This document shows positions 1-9,335 of a stretch of 64,000 nt of DNA, in pieces. The translations under genes and the position numbers were made by a program. The first letter of the stretch is position 1. Every line of letters starts with the position of its first letter. Source of the DNA: Billgrantia azerbaijanica (GTDB taxonomy: Bacteria > Pseudomonadota > Gammaproteobacteria > Pseudomonadales > Halomonadaceae); contig SBLD01000006.1 of assembly GCA_004551485.1 (NCBI GenBank), positions 61,808-125,807 of the forward strand. The letters are read 5' to 3'. The notes under the pieces are model-generated. The model saw nothing but the letters and a program-made list of their open reading frames with translations, searched no databases and was not told the DNA's origin.

Positions 1-1
1 C

Positions 2-841
2 GGCACCGAGTCGGCCATCCAGACGATCGACTTCGTCAGCGATGCCGGCGATACCGCTTTGGACGACAAGCTCTCCTACGGCGGTACCGGGACCATGAGC
101 GAGACGGTGGCCGCCGAGGATGCCGCCCTCACGGTCAACGGTATCGCCATCAGCAGCCAGAGCAACGACGTCGAGGGGGCCATCCAGGGCGTGACCTTGG
201 ACCTCATCGCCACCGGAGAGTCCACCGTGAAGGTAGAGCAGGACAACCTCGCGCTGCGCGATGCGGTTTCCGGCTTCGTCAAGGCCCACAACGACCTGCA
301 GGGCACCATCGACTCTCTCACCAGCTTCGATGCCGAGACCGGGGATGCCGGAACCCTGCTGGGAGACGCTACCTTGCGCAATGTCGAGTCCCGGCTGCGC
401 GAGGTGCTGACCGACACCGTGGAGGCGGGGGCCTTCGATTACCTCACCGATGTGGGGATCAGCCGCCAGCTCGATGGCACCCTGGAGCTGGACAACGAGA
501 AGCTCGACGATGCCATCGCCAACAATCGCCAGGCGCTCACCGATTTCTTCGCCGGCACCGATACCGCCGATGGCCTGACCGATACCCTCGATACCACCCT
601 CGAGCAGATACTCGAGGACGACGGCACTCTGGACAATGTCACCACCGGCCTGGAATCGAGTATCGAGCGGCTCGATGAGCGCAAGGCGCGCATGGAGCGT
701 TCGATCGACCAGACCATCGAGCGCTATCGTAGCCAGTTCAGTCAGCTCGACGGCTTGGTCGCCAGCATGAACCAGACCAGCACCTACCTGACCCAGCAGT
801 TCGACTCGCTCAGTGCCATGCTGTCGAGCAACAAGAAATGA
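2..841 (+). CDS. fliD: Flagellar filament cap protein FliD, C-terminal part (5' end outside window)
   Basis: FliD forms the pentameric cap that folds flagellin at the filament tip. The open frame enters from the left edge and is read through from base 2, so the real start lies upstream. About 279 residues are visible. They are rich in Asp, Thr and Leu and carry the C-terminal features of the family: a D2/D3-like segment followed by a long amphipathic helical tail that ends in a run of Gln, Ser and Lys (ending SNKK). Gene order fliD-fliS-fliT immediately downstream is the classical order and supports the call. I cannot judge the N-terminus or full length. Confidence 0.9.
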   Translation, partial: GTESAIQTIDFVSDAGDTALDDKLSYGGTGTMSETVAAEDAALTVNGIAISSQSNDVEGAIQGVTLDLIATGESTVKVEQDNLALRDAVSGFVKAHNDLQGTIDSLTSFDAETGDAGTLLGDATLRNVESRLREVLTDTVEAGAFDYLTDVGISRQLDGTLELDNEKLDDAIANNRQALTDFFAGTDTADGLTDTLDTTLEQILEDDGTLDNVTTGLESSIERLDERKARMERSIDQTIERYRSQFSQLDGLVASMNQTSTYLTQQFDSLSAMLSSNKK

Positions 842-907
842 GGCTGGGTGTACGGATTGGCGCCACTGAACCGGGAGCGAGAGACCGGATCGAATGAGGA
901 GTGAACC

Positions 908-1333
908 ATGAGTGCCATGCGAGGAGCTGCCGCCTACGGACGCGGGGCCGGAGCCTACGCCCGGGTCGGCGTGGAGAGTGGCGTGATGTCGGCCAACCCG
1001 CACCAGTTGATCGTGATGCTGTTCGACGGGGCCCAGGGGGCGATTCGCGCTGCGCGAATCCATATGGAAGCCGGCAACACCGCCGAGAAGGGCAAGTCGA
1101 TCTCCAAGGCGCTGGATATCGTCAACAACGGCCTGCTGGCGGCGCTGGACACCGAGAAGGGCGGCGAGATCGCCGAGCGGCTCGGTTCGCTCTATGATTA
1201 CATTGCGCGCTTGCTGCTCTCGGCCAACCTGCACAACGATGTGGAGAGCCTTGAGCAGGCCGAGCGGCTGCTCGACGACATCGCTTCGGCCTGGCGCGAG
1301 ATTGGCAGCGTCCAGGCTCAGGCCCAGGGCTGA
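908..1333 (+). CDS. fliS: Flagellin export chaperone FliS
   Basis: FliS binds the C-terminus of flagellin in the cytoplasm and keeps it export-competent. The 141-residue product matches the usual FliS length of about 130-140. It has the typical helical core: a Tyr-rich N-terminus, a NPHQLIVMLFDGA-type helix near residues 31-43, a later YDYIARLLLSANLHND segment, and the hydrophobic helices that form the chaperone bundle. A GAGGAG ribosome site lies at 896-901, seven bases before the ATG. It sits 66 bp after fliD and 7 bp before fliT, consistent with one transcript. Confidence 0.93.
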   Translation: MSAMRGAAAYGRGAGAYARVGVESGVMSANPHQLIVMLFDGAQGAIRAARIHMEAGNTAEKGKSISKALDIVNNGLLAALDTEKGGEIAERLGSLYDYIARLLLSANLHNDVESLEQAERLLDDIASAWREIGSVQAQAQG

Positions 1334-1340
1334 GAGAGCC

Positions 1341-1727
1341 ATGATCGAGGCGCACGGACCACAAGAGGTGATTGCCGGTTATCGTCAGCTGCGGGCGCAG
1401 GTTGCCGACATGCGCGACCTGGCGGAGAAAGCCGACTGGGCGTTGCTCATCGATCGCCAGCAGGACTACCTGCAGCAGATGGAGCGCGTCAAGGCGTTGG
1501 ATGCCGCCTGTCCCCTCGTCGGTGATGCCGCGGTTCGCAAGGCCGAATTGCTGGAGGCGATTCTGGCCGACGATCTGGCGCTTCGTGAGCGGTTGATGGC
1601 GCGCCGCGAGGAGCTGGGCCAGCTCATCGACCACTCGCGGCGCCAGCGTGACCTGCAACGCACCTATGGTCGGCAGGGTGGTTCGGTGGTCGATGCCTCG
1701 ACCCACTTTGACAAGAGGATGACGTGA
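1341..1727 (+). CDS. fliT: FliT-like flagellar export chaperone
   Basis: FliT is a small helical chaperone for FliD, and in enterobacteria it also antagonises FlhDC. The 128-residue all-helical product has no membrane segment. Its call rests mainly on size, on the helical composition (charged and Gln/Leu-rich heptads) and on its place directly after fliS. FliT proteins diverge strongly, so sequence recognition alone is moderate. The ATG at 1341 follows the fliS stop by 7 bp with a GAGAG upstream. An open frame extends further upstream, but that part only shadows fliS. The stop overlaps the GTG start of fliK by 4 bp, suggesting translational coupling. Confidence 0.75.
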   Translation: MIEAHGPQEVIAGYRQLRAQVADMRDLAEKADWALLIDRQQDYLQQMERVKALDAACPLVGDAAVRKAELLEAILADDLALRERLMARREELGQLIDHSRRQRDLQRTYGRQGGSVVDASTHFDKRMT

Positions 1728-3061
1728 GCGGCATCACCCCGCTGCTCGACACGCTGCTGCATCAGGTGCTGGGCAAGCGTGCCGACATCCCATCGCCGCG
1801 GGATCTCAATGAGCCGGTACGCCCGGTCGATCCCGGCGAGGGGCCGCGGGCGCTGCACAGCGACTCGCGCCTGGAGGGGCGCCGTCCCGCCGGTACCCCG
1901 CTCACGGAGCTAACCCCGACCCCGCGCCGCAGTGAAGGGGCGGGAGTCCAGGCGCCGCTGACCGACACGGCCCGCTCCAGCTCCTTCCAGACCCACTTCA
2001 GCCCCTCGGCACGCACCATCGCCGACCTGCTGCTGCGCTTTCCCGCACCGCCCTCCGTGTTGAGTTCCCAGGCGCCGCTGATGCGGGCCGATGAGTCACC
2101 CAGTGCAGCGATGCTGGCGGACCGCCTCCAGGGCAGTGTGCGCGACAGCGGCCTCTTCTATGAGTCACACCTCGCGCGCTGGTATCGCGGTGAGCTGGTG
2201 CGCCAGCAGCTCGAGCGCGAACCGCAAATGTGGCGCACGCTACGCTTCACGCCGGCGGCCGCGTCGTCGGCCGCTCAGTCACCCGTGGCACAGCCCAGGC
2301 CTTCGATCACGGCCGGGGCGGGACCGACGGGGGCGCCGTTGCACAACTCGCCATCGCCTCCGCCCGGTAGCAGCCAAGTGCTCGCACCGCCATTGCTGGC
2401 GGCCAAGTCGGGCGCCGCCCAGGCAGCCGGGTCCTACGCGGCCACCGGGGCGCTGTTGCCTTCTCGGCCGGCAGCGCCCGGCGAAGCGCCGGTTGCCTCT
2501 CAAGAGACAGCCCTTCGCGCGAATGCCCCTCGAGAAAGCGCCGTGCCGGTGAGCCGGTCACCGGCAGCCGGCGCCGAGGCCGCCGGTGCCGGCCGCGAGC
2601 GCGCCGACTCCGCGCCACCGGTGCAGCGCGGCGGCACCGCCGACCCGGTGCACGAGAGCCTGCAGGGCCTGGTGCGCCACCAGCTCGAGATGCTGGTGGC
2701 GCCGGTGCTGCGCTGGGAGGGGGATGTCTGGTCGGGCATCTTCATGGCGCTGATGGTGCAGGTCCCTGCCGCTGCCCAGCGCGAGGGGGAGGGCGGCCAG
2801 GAGCATGCGCACGGTGAGGAAAGCGAAGAGCAGACCTGGCACTCCGAGCTGCGCCTGGAAGTGCCGCGTCTCGGTGAAGTGCAGGTCGCCCTGTGGCTGC
2901 GCGACGATGCGGTACGGCTCGAACTGAGGGCGAGCGACGCAGCGGCACTGGCCGCGCTGCGCGACGGCGTGCCGCAACTCAGGGAGCGTCTTCAAGCCGC
3001 CGGCCTTGGCGACGTGCTGATCGATACGCGGCGGACAGGGGGGAGTGGCGCCGATGGCTGA
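1724..3061 (+). CDS. fliK: Flagellar hook-length control protein FliK (divergent)
   Basis: FliK acts as the molecular ruler of the hook-basal body: it measures hook length and triggers the FlhB specificity switch. The 445-residue product has a long low-complexity Pro/Ala/Ser-rich N-terminal and middle region (about residues 1-300). A compact C-terminal domain (about 345-440) follows, with the beta-alpha pattern seen in FliK C-termini (L-R-L-E-V-P-R-L-G-E-V-Q-V, then a hydrophobic strand and an amphipathic helix). GTG start at 1724 overlaps the fliT stop as GTGA. The next gene is an FlhB-like switch paralogue, which fits. The N-terminal part is not recognisable by sequence. Confidence 0.78.
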   Translation: MSGITPLLDTLLHQVLGKRADIPSPRDLNEPVRPVDPGEGPRALHSDSRLEGRRPAGTPLTELTPTPRRSEGAGVQAPLTDTARSSSFQTHFSPSARTIADLLLRFPAPPSVLSSQAPLMRADESPSAAMLADRLQGSVRDSGLFYESHLARWYRGELVRQQLEREPQMWRTLRFTPAAASSAAQSPVAQPRPSITAGAGPTGAPLHNSPSPPPGSSQVLAPPLLAAKSGAAQAAGSYAATGALLPSRPAAPGEAPVASQETALRANAPRESAVPVSRSPAAGAEAAGAGRERADSAPPVQRGGTADPVHESLQGLVRHQLEMLVAPVLRWEGDVWSGIFMALMVQVPAAAQREGEGGQEHAHGEESEEQTWHSELRLEVPRLGEVQVALWLRDDAVRLELRASDAAALAALRDGVPQLRERLQAAGLGDVLIDTRRTGGSGADG

Positions 3062-3335
3062 CCAGGGGGCGGAACGTCGCCGACAGGCTGTGGCGCTCGC
3101 CTATCGGGAGGGCGACGATGCCCCGCGGGTGCTGGCCAAGGGCTACGGCGACGTGGCCGAGCGGATCCTGGCCGAGGCGCAGCGCCAGGGGATCTACGTG
3201 CACGATGCCCCGGAACTGGTGGCCCTGCTGATGCGCCTCGACCTCGACGAGCGTATCCCTCCTGCCCTCTACCAGGTGATTGCCGAGCTTCTGGTCTGGG
3301 TGTATGAGATTTCTGGTGCTCAACAAGACAAATGA
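3054..3335 (+). CDS. Small FlhB C-terminal paralogue (FlhX/FhlB type)
   Basis: The 93-residue cytoplasmic protein resembles the part of FlhB that lies after the autocleavage site: an RVLAKGYGDVAERI segment, a QGIYVHDAPEL segment, and a final helix. The same order is seen in full FlhB at 20108-21274 (RVVAKGADAVAVRI, ARVPLLEAAPLA). It lacks the NPTH cleavage motif and all membrane helices. Such stand-alone FlhB-C proteins are known next to fliK in many flagellated bacteria and can partly replace the FlhB C-terminal domain. The ATG at 3054 overlaps the fliK end by 8 bp. A GTG nine bases upstream is an alternative start. Confidence 0.85.
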   Translation: MADQGAERRRQAVALAYREGDDAPRVLAKGYGDVAERILAEAQRQGIYVHDAPELVALLMRLDLDERIPPALYQVIAELLVWVYEISGAQQDK

Positions 3336-3664
3336 GTTACATAAAGTAATTATTTGTATTTTAGTGATTCTGCCTTAGGGCGTTGCAGATTTGTCAAGTC
3401 TGGTGCCTTCCTGTTAGTCCTTTTTGACCAGTGGGTTATCATTGTGACCGGAAAGGCTGATCCCGGTCATGGTAGCAACCCCGTTGCCCCCTGTTTTTTG
3501 GCCAGTTGGCAATGCCGGCGCGATTCCGCACAATGCAATTGGCCGAAAAGCACGGTCCGACCGGTGGTTATTTCAGGGTTTGCTGCTGGAATGCCCGGTC
3601 ATCGGCAGGCAGGGCCGTGGTAACGATAAAATAAGGACACGCAACATCGCGTGCAGGGAACATC
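3336..3664 (+). promoter_or_regulatory. AT-richer control region upstream of flhDC
   Basis: This 329-bp stretch holds no convincing gene. It is clearly more AT-rich than its surroundings, as expected for the regulated control region of the flhDC master operon. An inverted repeat with 7-bp arms (TGACCGG at 3445-3451 and CCGGTCA at 3463-3469) is a candidate regulator site. TAAAAT near 3627-3632, upstream of AAGGA, could be part of a promoter, but I see no clear paired -35. A short possible reading frame over 3354-3678 lacks family resemblance and coding character and was left out. Confidence 0.5.
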
Positions 3665-3997
3665 ATGCAAAAGACTGACCATCTGGATGAGATCCAGGAT
3701 CTCAACCTTGCCTATCTGTTGCTCGCTCAGCGGCTGCTGAACGAGGACCGCACCGCCGCCATGTTCCGGCTCAAGATCGACGACGACATGGCCGACCTCA
3801 TCCTCTCGTTGAACGCCCACCAGCTCACCACGCTGTCGCGGACCAATCAGCTGCTGTGCCATTTCGGGCACGATGCGGCCGATCGGCTTCGCCAGGTGGT
3901 GGACAACCCCCGTGACAACGGCCTCTCGCGCTTCCATGCCTCCTTGCTGATGGCCGGGCATGGCGTCGAGGGCTTGGTCGCGGAGGGCAAGGCATGA
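3665..3997 (+). CDS. flhD: Flagellar master regulator subunit FlhD
   Basis: FlhD pairs with FlhC as the FlhD4C2 complex that activates class 2 flagellar promoters with sigma-70. The 110-residue product is the usual size (about 116 in E. coli). It shows the family's N-terminal helix (EIQDLNLAYLLLAQRLL), a segment near residues 45-60 containing LSLNAHQLTTLSRTNQLLC, and a divergent tail. ATG at 3665. It overlaps flhC by 4 bp as ATGA. Presence of flhDC, rather than an FleQ-type regulator, indicates the enterobacterial or betaproteobacterial style of flagellar control. Confidence 0.95.
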   Translation: MQKTDHLDEIQDLNLAYLLLAQRLLNEDRTAAMFRLKIDDDMADLILSLNAHQLTTLSRTNQLLCHFGHDAADRLRQVVDNPRDNGLSRFHASLLMAGHGVEGLVAEGKA

Positions 3998-4578
3998 CGC
4001 AGAAAAGCCTTGTGGCAGAGATGCAGCAGGTCCAGCTCGCCATCGAGCTGATCGAGCTGGGTGCGCGCCTGCAGGTGCTGGAGACCGAGACCGACCTCAG
4101 CCGTGCGCGCCTGATCCGGCTCTTCAAGGAGGTGCGTGGCATGTCTCCCCCCAAGGGCATGCTGCCGTTCTCCACCGATTGGTTCATCACTTGGCTGCCC
4201 AATGTCCACGCCTCGCTCTTCTACAACATCTATGAGCGACTGCGTGAGAACCACGGCTGCGAGCGCATGCAAGCCTTCGTCACGGCATACCGCCTGTATG
4301 GCGAGCAGGTGCGCATCGACGACGTCGAGCCGGTGCTCGGCCTGACCCGGGCCTGGACGCTGGTGCGTTTCTTCGAGAGCGACCAGCTGCAACTCTCGAC
4401 CTGCACCCAGTGCGGCGGGCGCTACGTCGCCCACGCCCACTCGCCCGCTCACGACTACGTGTGCGGGATCTGCATGCCGCCGTCTCGCGCCGGCAAGACG
4501 CGCAAGCGCCGCGAGCGCGAGGCCGCGCAGGCTCAGCCGCGCCCGGTGCCGGCCGTCATGGGGCAGCGCGGCGCCTGA
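3994..4578 (+). CDS. flhC: Flagellar master regulator subunit FlhC
   Basis: FlhC is the main DNA-contacting subunit of FlhD4C2. The 194-residue product matches the family length (about 192). It has an N-terminal helical region with IELIELGARLQVL and TDLSRARLIRLFKEV, and a C-terminal zinc site built from CTQCGG near residue 137 and CGIC near residue 159, which supply the four cysteines known in FlhC. The C-terminal 30 residues are very basic. It starts inside the flhD stop. A GC hairpin follows 39 bp after the stop. Confidence 0.96.
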   Translation: MTQKSLVAEMQQVQLAIELIELGARLQVLETETDLSRARLIRLFKEVRGMSPPKGMLPFSTDWFITWLPNVHASLFYNIYERLRENHGCERMQAFVTAYRLYGEQVRIDDVEPVLGLTRAWTLVRFFESDQLQLSTCTQCGGRYVAHAHSPAHDYVCGICMPPSRAGKTRKRREREAAQAQPRPVPAVMGQRGA

Positions 4579-4616
4579 GGGCCTCGAGAGTTCCGCGCTG
4601 ACTCCCCATCACTGCG

Positions 4617-4667
4617 CCGCCCCGGCAGAACCTGTCGGGGCGGTGTCGTTGGCGTGGCGTTTTTTTT
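4617..4667 (+). terminator. Probable terminator after flhC
   Basis: An 8-bp perfect stem (CCGCCCCG at 4617-4624 with CGGGGCGG at 4636-4643) is extended by an inner CAG/CTG stem. A run of eight T residues at 4660-4667 follows, but about 16 bases after the stem, so this is not a textbook intrinsic terminator. It lies between the flhDC operon and the sigma-28 promoter of motA. Confidence 0.55.
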
Positions 4668-4678
4668 GCGGAGGTCGC

Positions 4679-4705
4679 TCAAGTCGTGGCGATAGCGGCC
4701 GATAA
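4679..4705 (+). promoter_or_regulatory. Sigma-28 (FliA) promoter of motA-cheA operon
   Basis: TCAAGTCG at 4679-4686, an 11-base spacer and GCCGATAA at 4698-4705 match the FliA consensus (TAAAGTTT or TCAAG, N11, GCCGATAA). The -10 is perfect and the spacing exact. The expected transcription start lies about 35 bp before the GTG of motA. This places motAB-cheAW and the receptors in the late flagellar class. Confidence 0.88.
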
Positions 4706-4747
4706 GTCGAGATAACGTCAAGTCGCGTTCCTGAAAGGGTATCGATT

Positions 4748-5620
4748 GTGCTGATTCTGATTGGCTATGTTGTCGTCATTCTCTGCGTATTTGGCGGCTA
4801 TGTCCTCGCCGGCGGCCACCTGGGACCGCTCTACCAACCCACCGAGCTGCTGATGATCGGCGGCGCCGGAGTGGGGGCATTCGTGGCTGCCAACAACGGC
4901 AAGGCGATCAAGGCCACGTTCAAGATCCTCCCCAAGCTGCGTCGTACCAAGAAGTACAACAAGGAAATGTTCATGGAACTGCTGGCGGTGCAGTACAAGC
5001 TGCTCAGCAAGGTGCGTCGCGAGGGGATGTTGGGCATCGAGCGCGATATCGACAATCCCCAGGAGAGCGCGCTCTTCCAGGAGCACCCGAAGGTGCTCGC
5101 CGACCCCATGGTGATGAATTTCCTGACCGACTACCTGCGCCTGATGGTCAGCGGCGGTATGGATCCCATGGAGATCGACGAATTGATGCTCCACGAAATC
5201 GAGGCTTTCGAGCAGGAAGCGCACGTCCCGGCGGATGCCATCGCCAAGGTGGGCGATGCCATGCCGGCGTTCGGCATCGTGGCCGCGGTGATGGGTGTGG
5301 TGAAGGCGCTCAGCGCCGCCGATGCCGGCCCCGACGAAATGGGCGTGATGATCGCCCACGCGCTCGTTGGCACCTTCCTCGGCATCCTGCTGGGTTACGG
5401 CTTCATCTCCCCGGTGGCGTACAGCGTCGAACGCCAGATCAAGGAGGCCGAGAAGATGCTGCAGTGCATTCGCGTCACGCTGCTGGCGAGCCTGCACGGC
5501 TATGCCCCGCAGCTCGCCGTGGAGTTTGGCCGCAAGGCGTTGCACACCGCCGAACGGCCTGGCTTCAGTGAGCTGGAGGACTACGTGCGTAATGCCAAGG
5601 CGGGTGCGACGATCGAATGA
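4748..5620 (+). CDS. motA: Flagellar motor stator protein MotA
   Basis: MotA forms the ion-driven stator with MotB in the inner membrane. The 290-residue product follows E. coli MotA closely: an N-terminal membrane helix (LILIGYVVVILCVFGGYVLAGG), the ALYQP/LYQPTEL region, NNGKAIKATFK, a cytoplasmic loop with charged residues (RREGMLGIERDI), and the last two helices with VGDAMPAFGIVAAVMGVV and VGTFLGILLGYGF. GTG start at 4748, supported by homology to the MLILLGY start of E. coli and by AAAGGG eight bases upstream. It overlaps motB by 4 bp. Confidence 0.96.
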   Translation: MLILIGYVVVILCVFGGYVLAGGHLGPLYQPTELLMIGGAGVGAFVAANNGKAIKATFKILPKLRRTKKYNKEMFMELLAVQYKLLSKVRREGMLGIERDIDNPQESALFQEHPKVLADPMVMNFLTDYLRLMVSGGMDPMEIDELMLHEIEAFEQEAHVPADAIAKVGDAMPAFGIVAAVMGVVKALSAADAGPDEMGVMIAHALVGTFLGILLGYGFISPVAYSVERQIKEAEKMLQCIRVTLLASLHGYAPQLAVEFGRKALHTAERPGFSELEDYVRNAKAGATIE

Positions 5621-6573
5621 GCGAGAAGGGGGAGAAGCGGCCGATCATCATCCGCCGCAAGAAAGTCGTTCACGCGCATCACGGCGGCAGTTGGAAGATC
5701 GCCCTGGCCGACTTCATGACGGCGTTGATGGCGCTCTTCCTGGTCATGTGGATTCTCTCCTCGGCCACCGTGGAGCAGCGTGAAGGCGTGGCGGAGTATT
5801 TCAGCACGCCACTGGTGACCGCGATCACCGGCGGCGACCGGTCGGGCAGCACCCAGGTCATTCCCGGCGGCGGCCCGGATCCGGCGCATAGCGAGGGCGA
5901 GCGGGCGCGCATCGATACGCTGGAGCGCACGCGGCCCAGCGAGCAGCAGCGCCGCTTCTTCATGGACCTGCAGCGGCGCATCGAGGCGGTGATCGAGCGG
6001 GATCCGCAGCTGCGCGAGCTGCGCGAACAGATGCGCTTCGACCTGACCCCCGAGGGGCTGCGCATCCAGCTGCTCGACACCGAACAGCGGCCGATGTTCG
6101 ACCTCGGCAGCGCCCGGGTGGCGCCCTACATGCGCGACCTGCTGCGCGCCATGGCACCGTTGATCAACGAGCTGCCCAACGAACTCAGTATCAGCGGCCA
6201 TACCGACAGCCTGGCCTACCTGAACGGCATCCGGGGCTACAGCAACTGGGAGCTCTCCACCGACCGCGCCAATGCTTCGCGCCGGGAGCTGGTGGAAGGG
6301 GGGCTGGAGGCGACCAAACTGCTGCGGGTCTCGGGGTTTGCGGATCGGGTGACGATGCCGGACACAGAACCCTTTGATCCGATGAACCGGCGCATCGAGC
6401 TGCTGGTACTGCTGCCCGAGGTGGCCGAGCGTATTCGACACCCCAGCGTGTTGAGTGGGCCTGGCGTGCCGAGTCCGCTCAGCCGGCGACAGGACGCGCT
6501 TGGCGGCGAGGTGAATCTCGCACCGGTACGGCTATTCACGGAAGGCCTGAGTCGTTCGCTCGGCGACGAGTGA
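5617..6573 (+). CDS. motB: Flagellar motor stator protein MotB
   Basis: MotB anchors the stator to peptidoglycan and carries the ion-binding Asp. The 318-residue product has a basic N-terminus (IIIRRKKVVHAHHGG). One membrane helix (about residues 28-50) begins ALADFMTALMALFLVMW, with the conserved Asp at residue 32 exactly as in E. coli. A linker and plug region follow, then an OmpA-like peptidoglycan-binding domain (about 160-275) with ISGHTDS and SNWELSTDRA. ATGA overlap with motA. The match is to the enterobacterial MotB class; whether H+ or Na+ is used cannot be read from the sequence. Confidence 0.95.
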   Translation: MSEKGEKRPIIIRRKKVVHAHHGGSWKIALADFMTALMALFLVMWILSSATVEQREGVAEYFSTPLVTAITGGDRSGSTQVIPGGGPDPAHSEGERARIDTLERTRPSEQQRRFFMDLQRRIEAVIERDPQLRELREQMRFDLTPEGLRIQLLDTEQRPMFDLGSARVAPYMRDLLRAMAPLINELPNELSISGHTDSLAYLNGIRGYSNWELSTDRANASRRELVEGGLEATKLLRVSGFADRVTMPDTEPFDPMNRRIELLVLLPEVAERIRHPSVLSGPGVPSPLSRRQDALGGEVNLAPVRLFTEGLSRSLGDE

Positions 6574-6613
6574 CACGTCTGGGAAACCAATCTGACACCA
6601 GGTGGGACTGCGC

Positions 6614-8809
6614 ATGGATATCACGGACTTCTATGACACTTTCTTCGAGGAGGCCGAAGAGCTCTTGGCCGACATGGAACGCCACCTCCTGGAACTGGAT
6701 GTGGACGCCCCGGATGCCGAACAGCTCAATGCCATCTTCCGCGCCGCGCACTCCATCAAGGGCGGTGCCGGTACCTTCGGGTTCGACGTGCTGCAGAAGA
6801 CCACTCACCTGTTCGAGAACCTGCTGGACCATGCCCGCAACGGCGAACTGACCCTGCGGCGGGACATGGTCGACACCTTTCTGGAAACCAAGGACATGCT
6901 CAACGATCAGCTGGACGCCTACCGCAATGGCGAAGAGCCCGATCAGGAGGCCTTCGAGCGAATCTGCCAGACCCTGCAGCGGCTGGCGCTGGAGGAGATC
7001 GGCAAGGGCCTGGAAGCAGCCGGTGGCGAGGCGCCGACGGAGCCCGAAGCGCCCGCTGCCGAGCCCAAGGCGCCCGCGGCCGAGACTGAGGCGCCCGAAC
7101 CCGTCGCCGAAGCCGATGCCGGTGAGGCCGGCGGCAGCGGCCGGCGCGTGGTGTCGCTGCTCGGCGTGGGCGAGAAGGACCGCGGCCTGCTGGTGGAAGA
7201 GCTCGGCCAGCTCGGCGAGGTGATCGAGCACCACGGTGACGAGACACGCTACGAGGTGGTGATGGAGTCCACCGTCAGCGACGGCGACATCGAAGCCGTG
7301 ATGTGCTTCATCATCGACGCCGACCAGCTCGAGATCCGCGCGGAAGGAGAGGGCTCCACGGTCGAGGCCAGCAAGCCGGCAGCGGCAAAGGCCGAGGAAG
7401 CCACCGATCCAGCCGGCGCCAAGGAGGCCGAGACGGCGACGTCAGCCCAGGCGGACGCCGGGTCGGCCCCCCAGGACAAGACGGACAAGCCCGCTGCCGA
7501 ACCGCCCAAGGCGACCGAGAAGCCCAAACCCTCCGGCAAGCCGAAGCCGAAAGCCAAGAGCGGCGGCGAGTCGTCCTCGATCCGCGTCTCCGTCGACAAG
7601 GTGGACCAGATCATCAACCTGGTCGGCGAGCTGATCATCACCCAGTCGATGCTCGACCAGACGGTGAGCGAGCTGGAGGGGCCGGCCAACGGCAACCTGG
7701 TCAACGGCATGAGCTTGCTGCAGCGCAATGCCCGCGACCTGCAGGAAGCGGTCATGTCGATCCGCATGATTCCCATGGACTTCGTGTTCAGCCGCTTCCC
7801 GCGGGTGGTGCGCGAGACCGCCGGCAAGCTCGGCAAGGAGATCGAGCTGGTCACCGAGGGGGCCGCCACCGAACTCGACAAGAGCCTCACCGAGCGCATC
7901 ATCGACCCGCTCACCCACCTGGTGCGCAACAGCCTCGACCACGGCATCGAGCCGCCCGAGGCGCGCGAGGCGGCCGGCAAGCCGCGCACCGGCAAGCTGA
8001 CGCTCTCGGCCAAGCACCAGGGCGGCAACATCATCATCGAGGTGATCGACGACGGCGCTGGCCTCAATCGCGACAAGTTGCTGGCCAAGGCCCGGGAGAG
8101 CGGCCTCAACGTCTCCGACACCATGAGCGACGACGAGGTGTGGCAGCTGATTTTCGCCCCTGGCTTCTCCACCGCCAAGGAGGTCACCGACGTCTCTGGC
8201 CGCGGGGTCGGCATGGACGTGGTCAAGCGCAACATCCAGGGCATGGGCGGTCACGTGCTGATCATGTCCACGCCGGGCGAAGGCACCACCATCCGCATCG
8301 TGTTGCCGCTGACGCTGGCGATTCTCGACGGCATGTCGATCAAGGTGGGCAGCGAGATGTTCATCCTGCCGCTTTCCGCGGTCCTGGAGTCGCTGCAGCC
8401 GTCCCGGGAGGATCTCTACGCCATGGCCGGCGACGACGTGGTGCTCAAGGTGCGCGACGAATACCTGCCGGTGGTGGCCGTGCACGAGGCGCTCGATGTG
8501 AGCGATGCCAGGACCGAGCTGACCGAGACCATCGCGGTGATCGTGCAGGGCGAGGGACGGCGTTACGCACTGCTGGTGGACGACCTCGTCGGCCAGCAGC
8601 AGGTGGTCGTCAAGAACCTCGAGACCAACTATCGCAAGGTGCCTGGCGTCTCGGCCGCCACCATCCTGGGCGACGGCAGCGTGGCACTCATCCTCGACAT
8701 CACCGGCCTGCATCGGCTGAGCCGTGAAAAGAAGGCGGCGCGTCCCGCGCGGCGTGCCGCCCCCTCTCTCGAAACCGTAAACGACAATGAGTTGGAGACG
8801 TCATCATGA
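6614..8809 (+). CDS. cheA: Chemotaxis histidine kinase CheA
   Basis: CheA phosphorylates CheY and CheB in response to receptors. The 731-residue product has an Hpt domain (about 1-105) with the phosphorylated His in [10 protein letters not shown] (His46), an Ala/Pro/Glu-rich linker, and a P2-like domain (about 180-245). A second Ala/Lys/Pro linker precedes the dimerisation domain (from [13 protein letters not shown]). The HATPase domain follows, with [17 protein letters not shown] and GRGVGMDVV boxes, and then the CheW-like domain. I chose the ATG at 6614 ([11 protein letters not shown], as in E. coli MDISDFYQTFF), with AGGTGGG seven bases upstream; an in-frame GTG at 6602 is less likely. It overlaps cheW as ATGA. 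Confidence 0.95.
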   Translation: MDITDFYDTFFEEAEELLADMERHLLELDVDAPDAEQLNAIFRAAHSIKGGAGTFGFDVLQKTTHLFENLLDHARNGELTLRRDMVDTFLETKDMLNDQLDAYRNGEEPDQEAFERICQTLQRLALEEIGKGLEAAGGEAPTEPEAPAAEPKAPAAETEAPEPVAEADAGEAGGSGRRVVSLLGVGEKDRGLLVEELGQLGEVIEHHGDETRYEVVMESTVSDGDIEAVMCFIIDADQLEIRAEGEGSTVEASKPAAAKAEEATDPAGAKEAETATSAQADAGSAPQDKTDKPAAEPPKATEKPKPSGKPKPKAKSGGESSSIRVSVDKVDQIINLVGELIITQSMLDQTVSELEGPANGNLVNGMSLLQRNARDLQEAVMSIRMIPMDFVFSRFPRVVRETAGKLGKEIELVTEGAATELDKSLTERIIDPLTHLVRNSLDHGIEPPEAREAAGKPRTGKLTLSAKHQGGNIIIEVIDDGAGLNRDKLLAKARESGLNVSDTMSDDEVWQLIFAPGFSTAKEVTDVSGRGVGMDVVKRNIQGMGGHVLIMSTPGEGTTIRIVLPLTLAILDGMSIKVGSEMFILPLSAVLESLQPSREDLYAMAGDDVVLKVRDEYLPVVAVHEALDVSDARTELTETIAVIVQGEGRRYALLVDDLVGQQQVVVKNLETNYRKVPGVSAATILGDGSVALILDITGLHRLSREKKAARPARRAAPSLETVNDNELETSS

Positions 8810-9300
8810 ACCAGACGACGGATGCAGCGCTGGCCGCGGCAGAGGCCCAGAACAGCGAGTTCCTGGTCTTCTCGCTGGGCGATGAAGAGTACGCCATCGA
8901 CATCCTCAAGGTGCAGGAGATCCGCGGCTACGAGAACGTTACCCGCATCGCCAATACCCCCGACTTCATCAAGGGCGTGACCAACCTGCGCGGCGTGATC
9001 GTGCCGATCGTCGACCTGCGCATCAAGTTCCACCTCGACAAGGTCGAGTATGCCGGCCAGACGGTCGTGATCGTGGTCAACGTCGAGGACCGCATCGTCG
9101 GCATCGTCGTCGACGGCGTCTCCGACGTCATGACGTTGTCCCCGGACCAGATCAAGCCGGCGCCGGAGTTCGGCGTGACGCTGTCGTCCGATTTCCTCAG
9201 CGGCCTGGGCAGCCTCGACGATCGCATGCTGGTGATCGTCGACATCGACAAGCTGCTCACCAGCGATGAAATGGCGCTGGTCGAGAAAGTTGCGGAGTGA
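8806..9300 (+). CDS. cheW: Chemotaxis coupling protein CheW
   Basis: CheW links receptors to CheA in the polar array. The 164-residue product is a single CheW domain: [22 protein letters not shown], then the conserved [24 protein letters not shown] segment that binds CheA, and the closing strand pair. Size and sequence agree with E. coli CheW (167). Start ATG overlaps the cheA stop. A GC inverted repeat lies just after the stop, before the first receptor gene. Confidence 0.96.
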   Translation: MNQTTDAALAAAEAQNSEFLVFSLGDEEYAIDILKVQEIRGYENVTRIANTPDFIKGVTNLRGVIVPIVDLRIKFHLDKVEYAGQTVVIVVNVEDRIVGIVVDGVSDVMTLSPDQIKPAPEFGVTLSSDFLSGLGSLDDRMLVIVDIDKLLTSDEMALVEKVAE

Positions 9301-9305
9301 CACTT

Positions 9306-9335
9306 GGCCGGGGTCAAGTTTTCTGCGCCCCGGCC
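9306..9335. other. GC stem-loop between cheW and first receptor gene
   Basis: GGCCGGGG (9306-9313) and CCCCGGCC (9328-9335) form a perfect 8-bp stem with a 14-base loop. No T-run follows, so it is not a standard terminator. It could be an attenuator or an mRNA-stabilising hairpin between cheW and the receptor. The loop begins with TCAAGTTT, which resembles a sigma-28 -35 box, but the base pattern 11 bp downstream (GCCTCGTT) matches the -10 only in its first three bases. Confidence 0.45.

Noticed and set aside
3354-3678. Small frames between the FlhB paralogue and flhD
   Set aside because: Base composition is unlike the coding regions, no ribosome site, no recognisable protein; better read as the flhDC control region.
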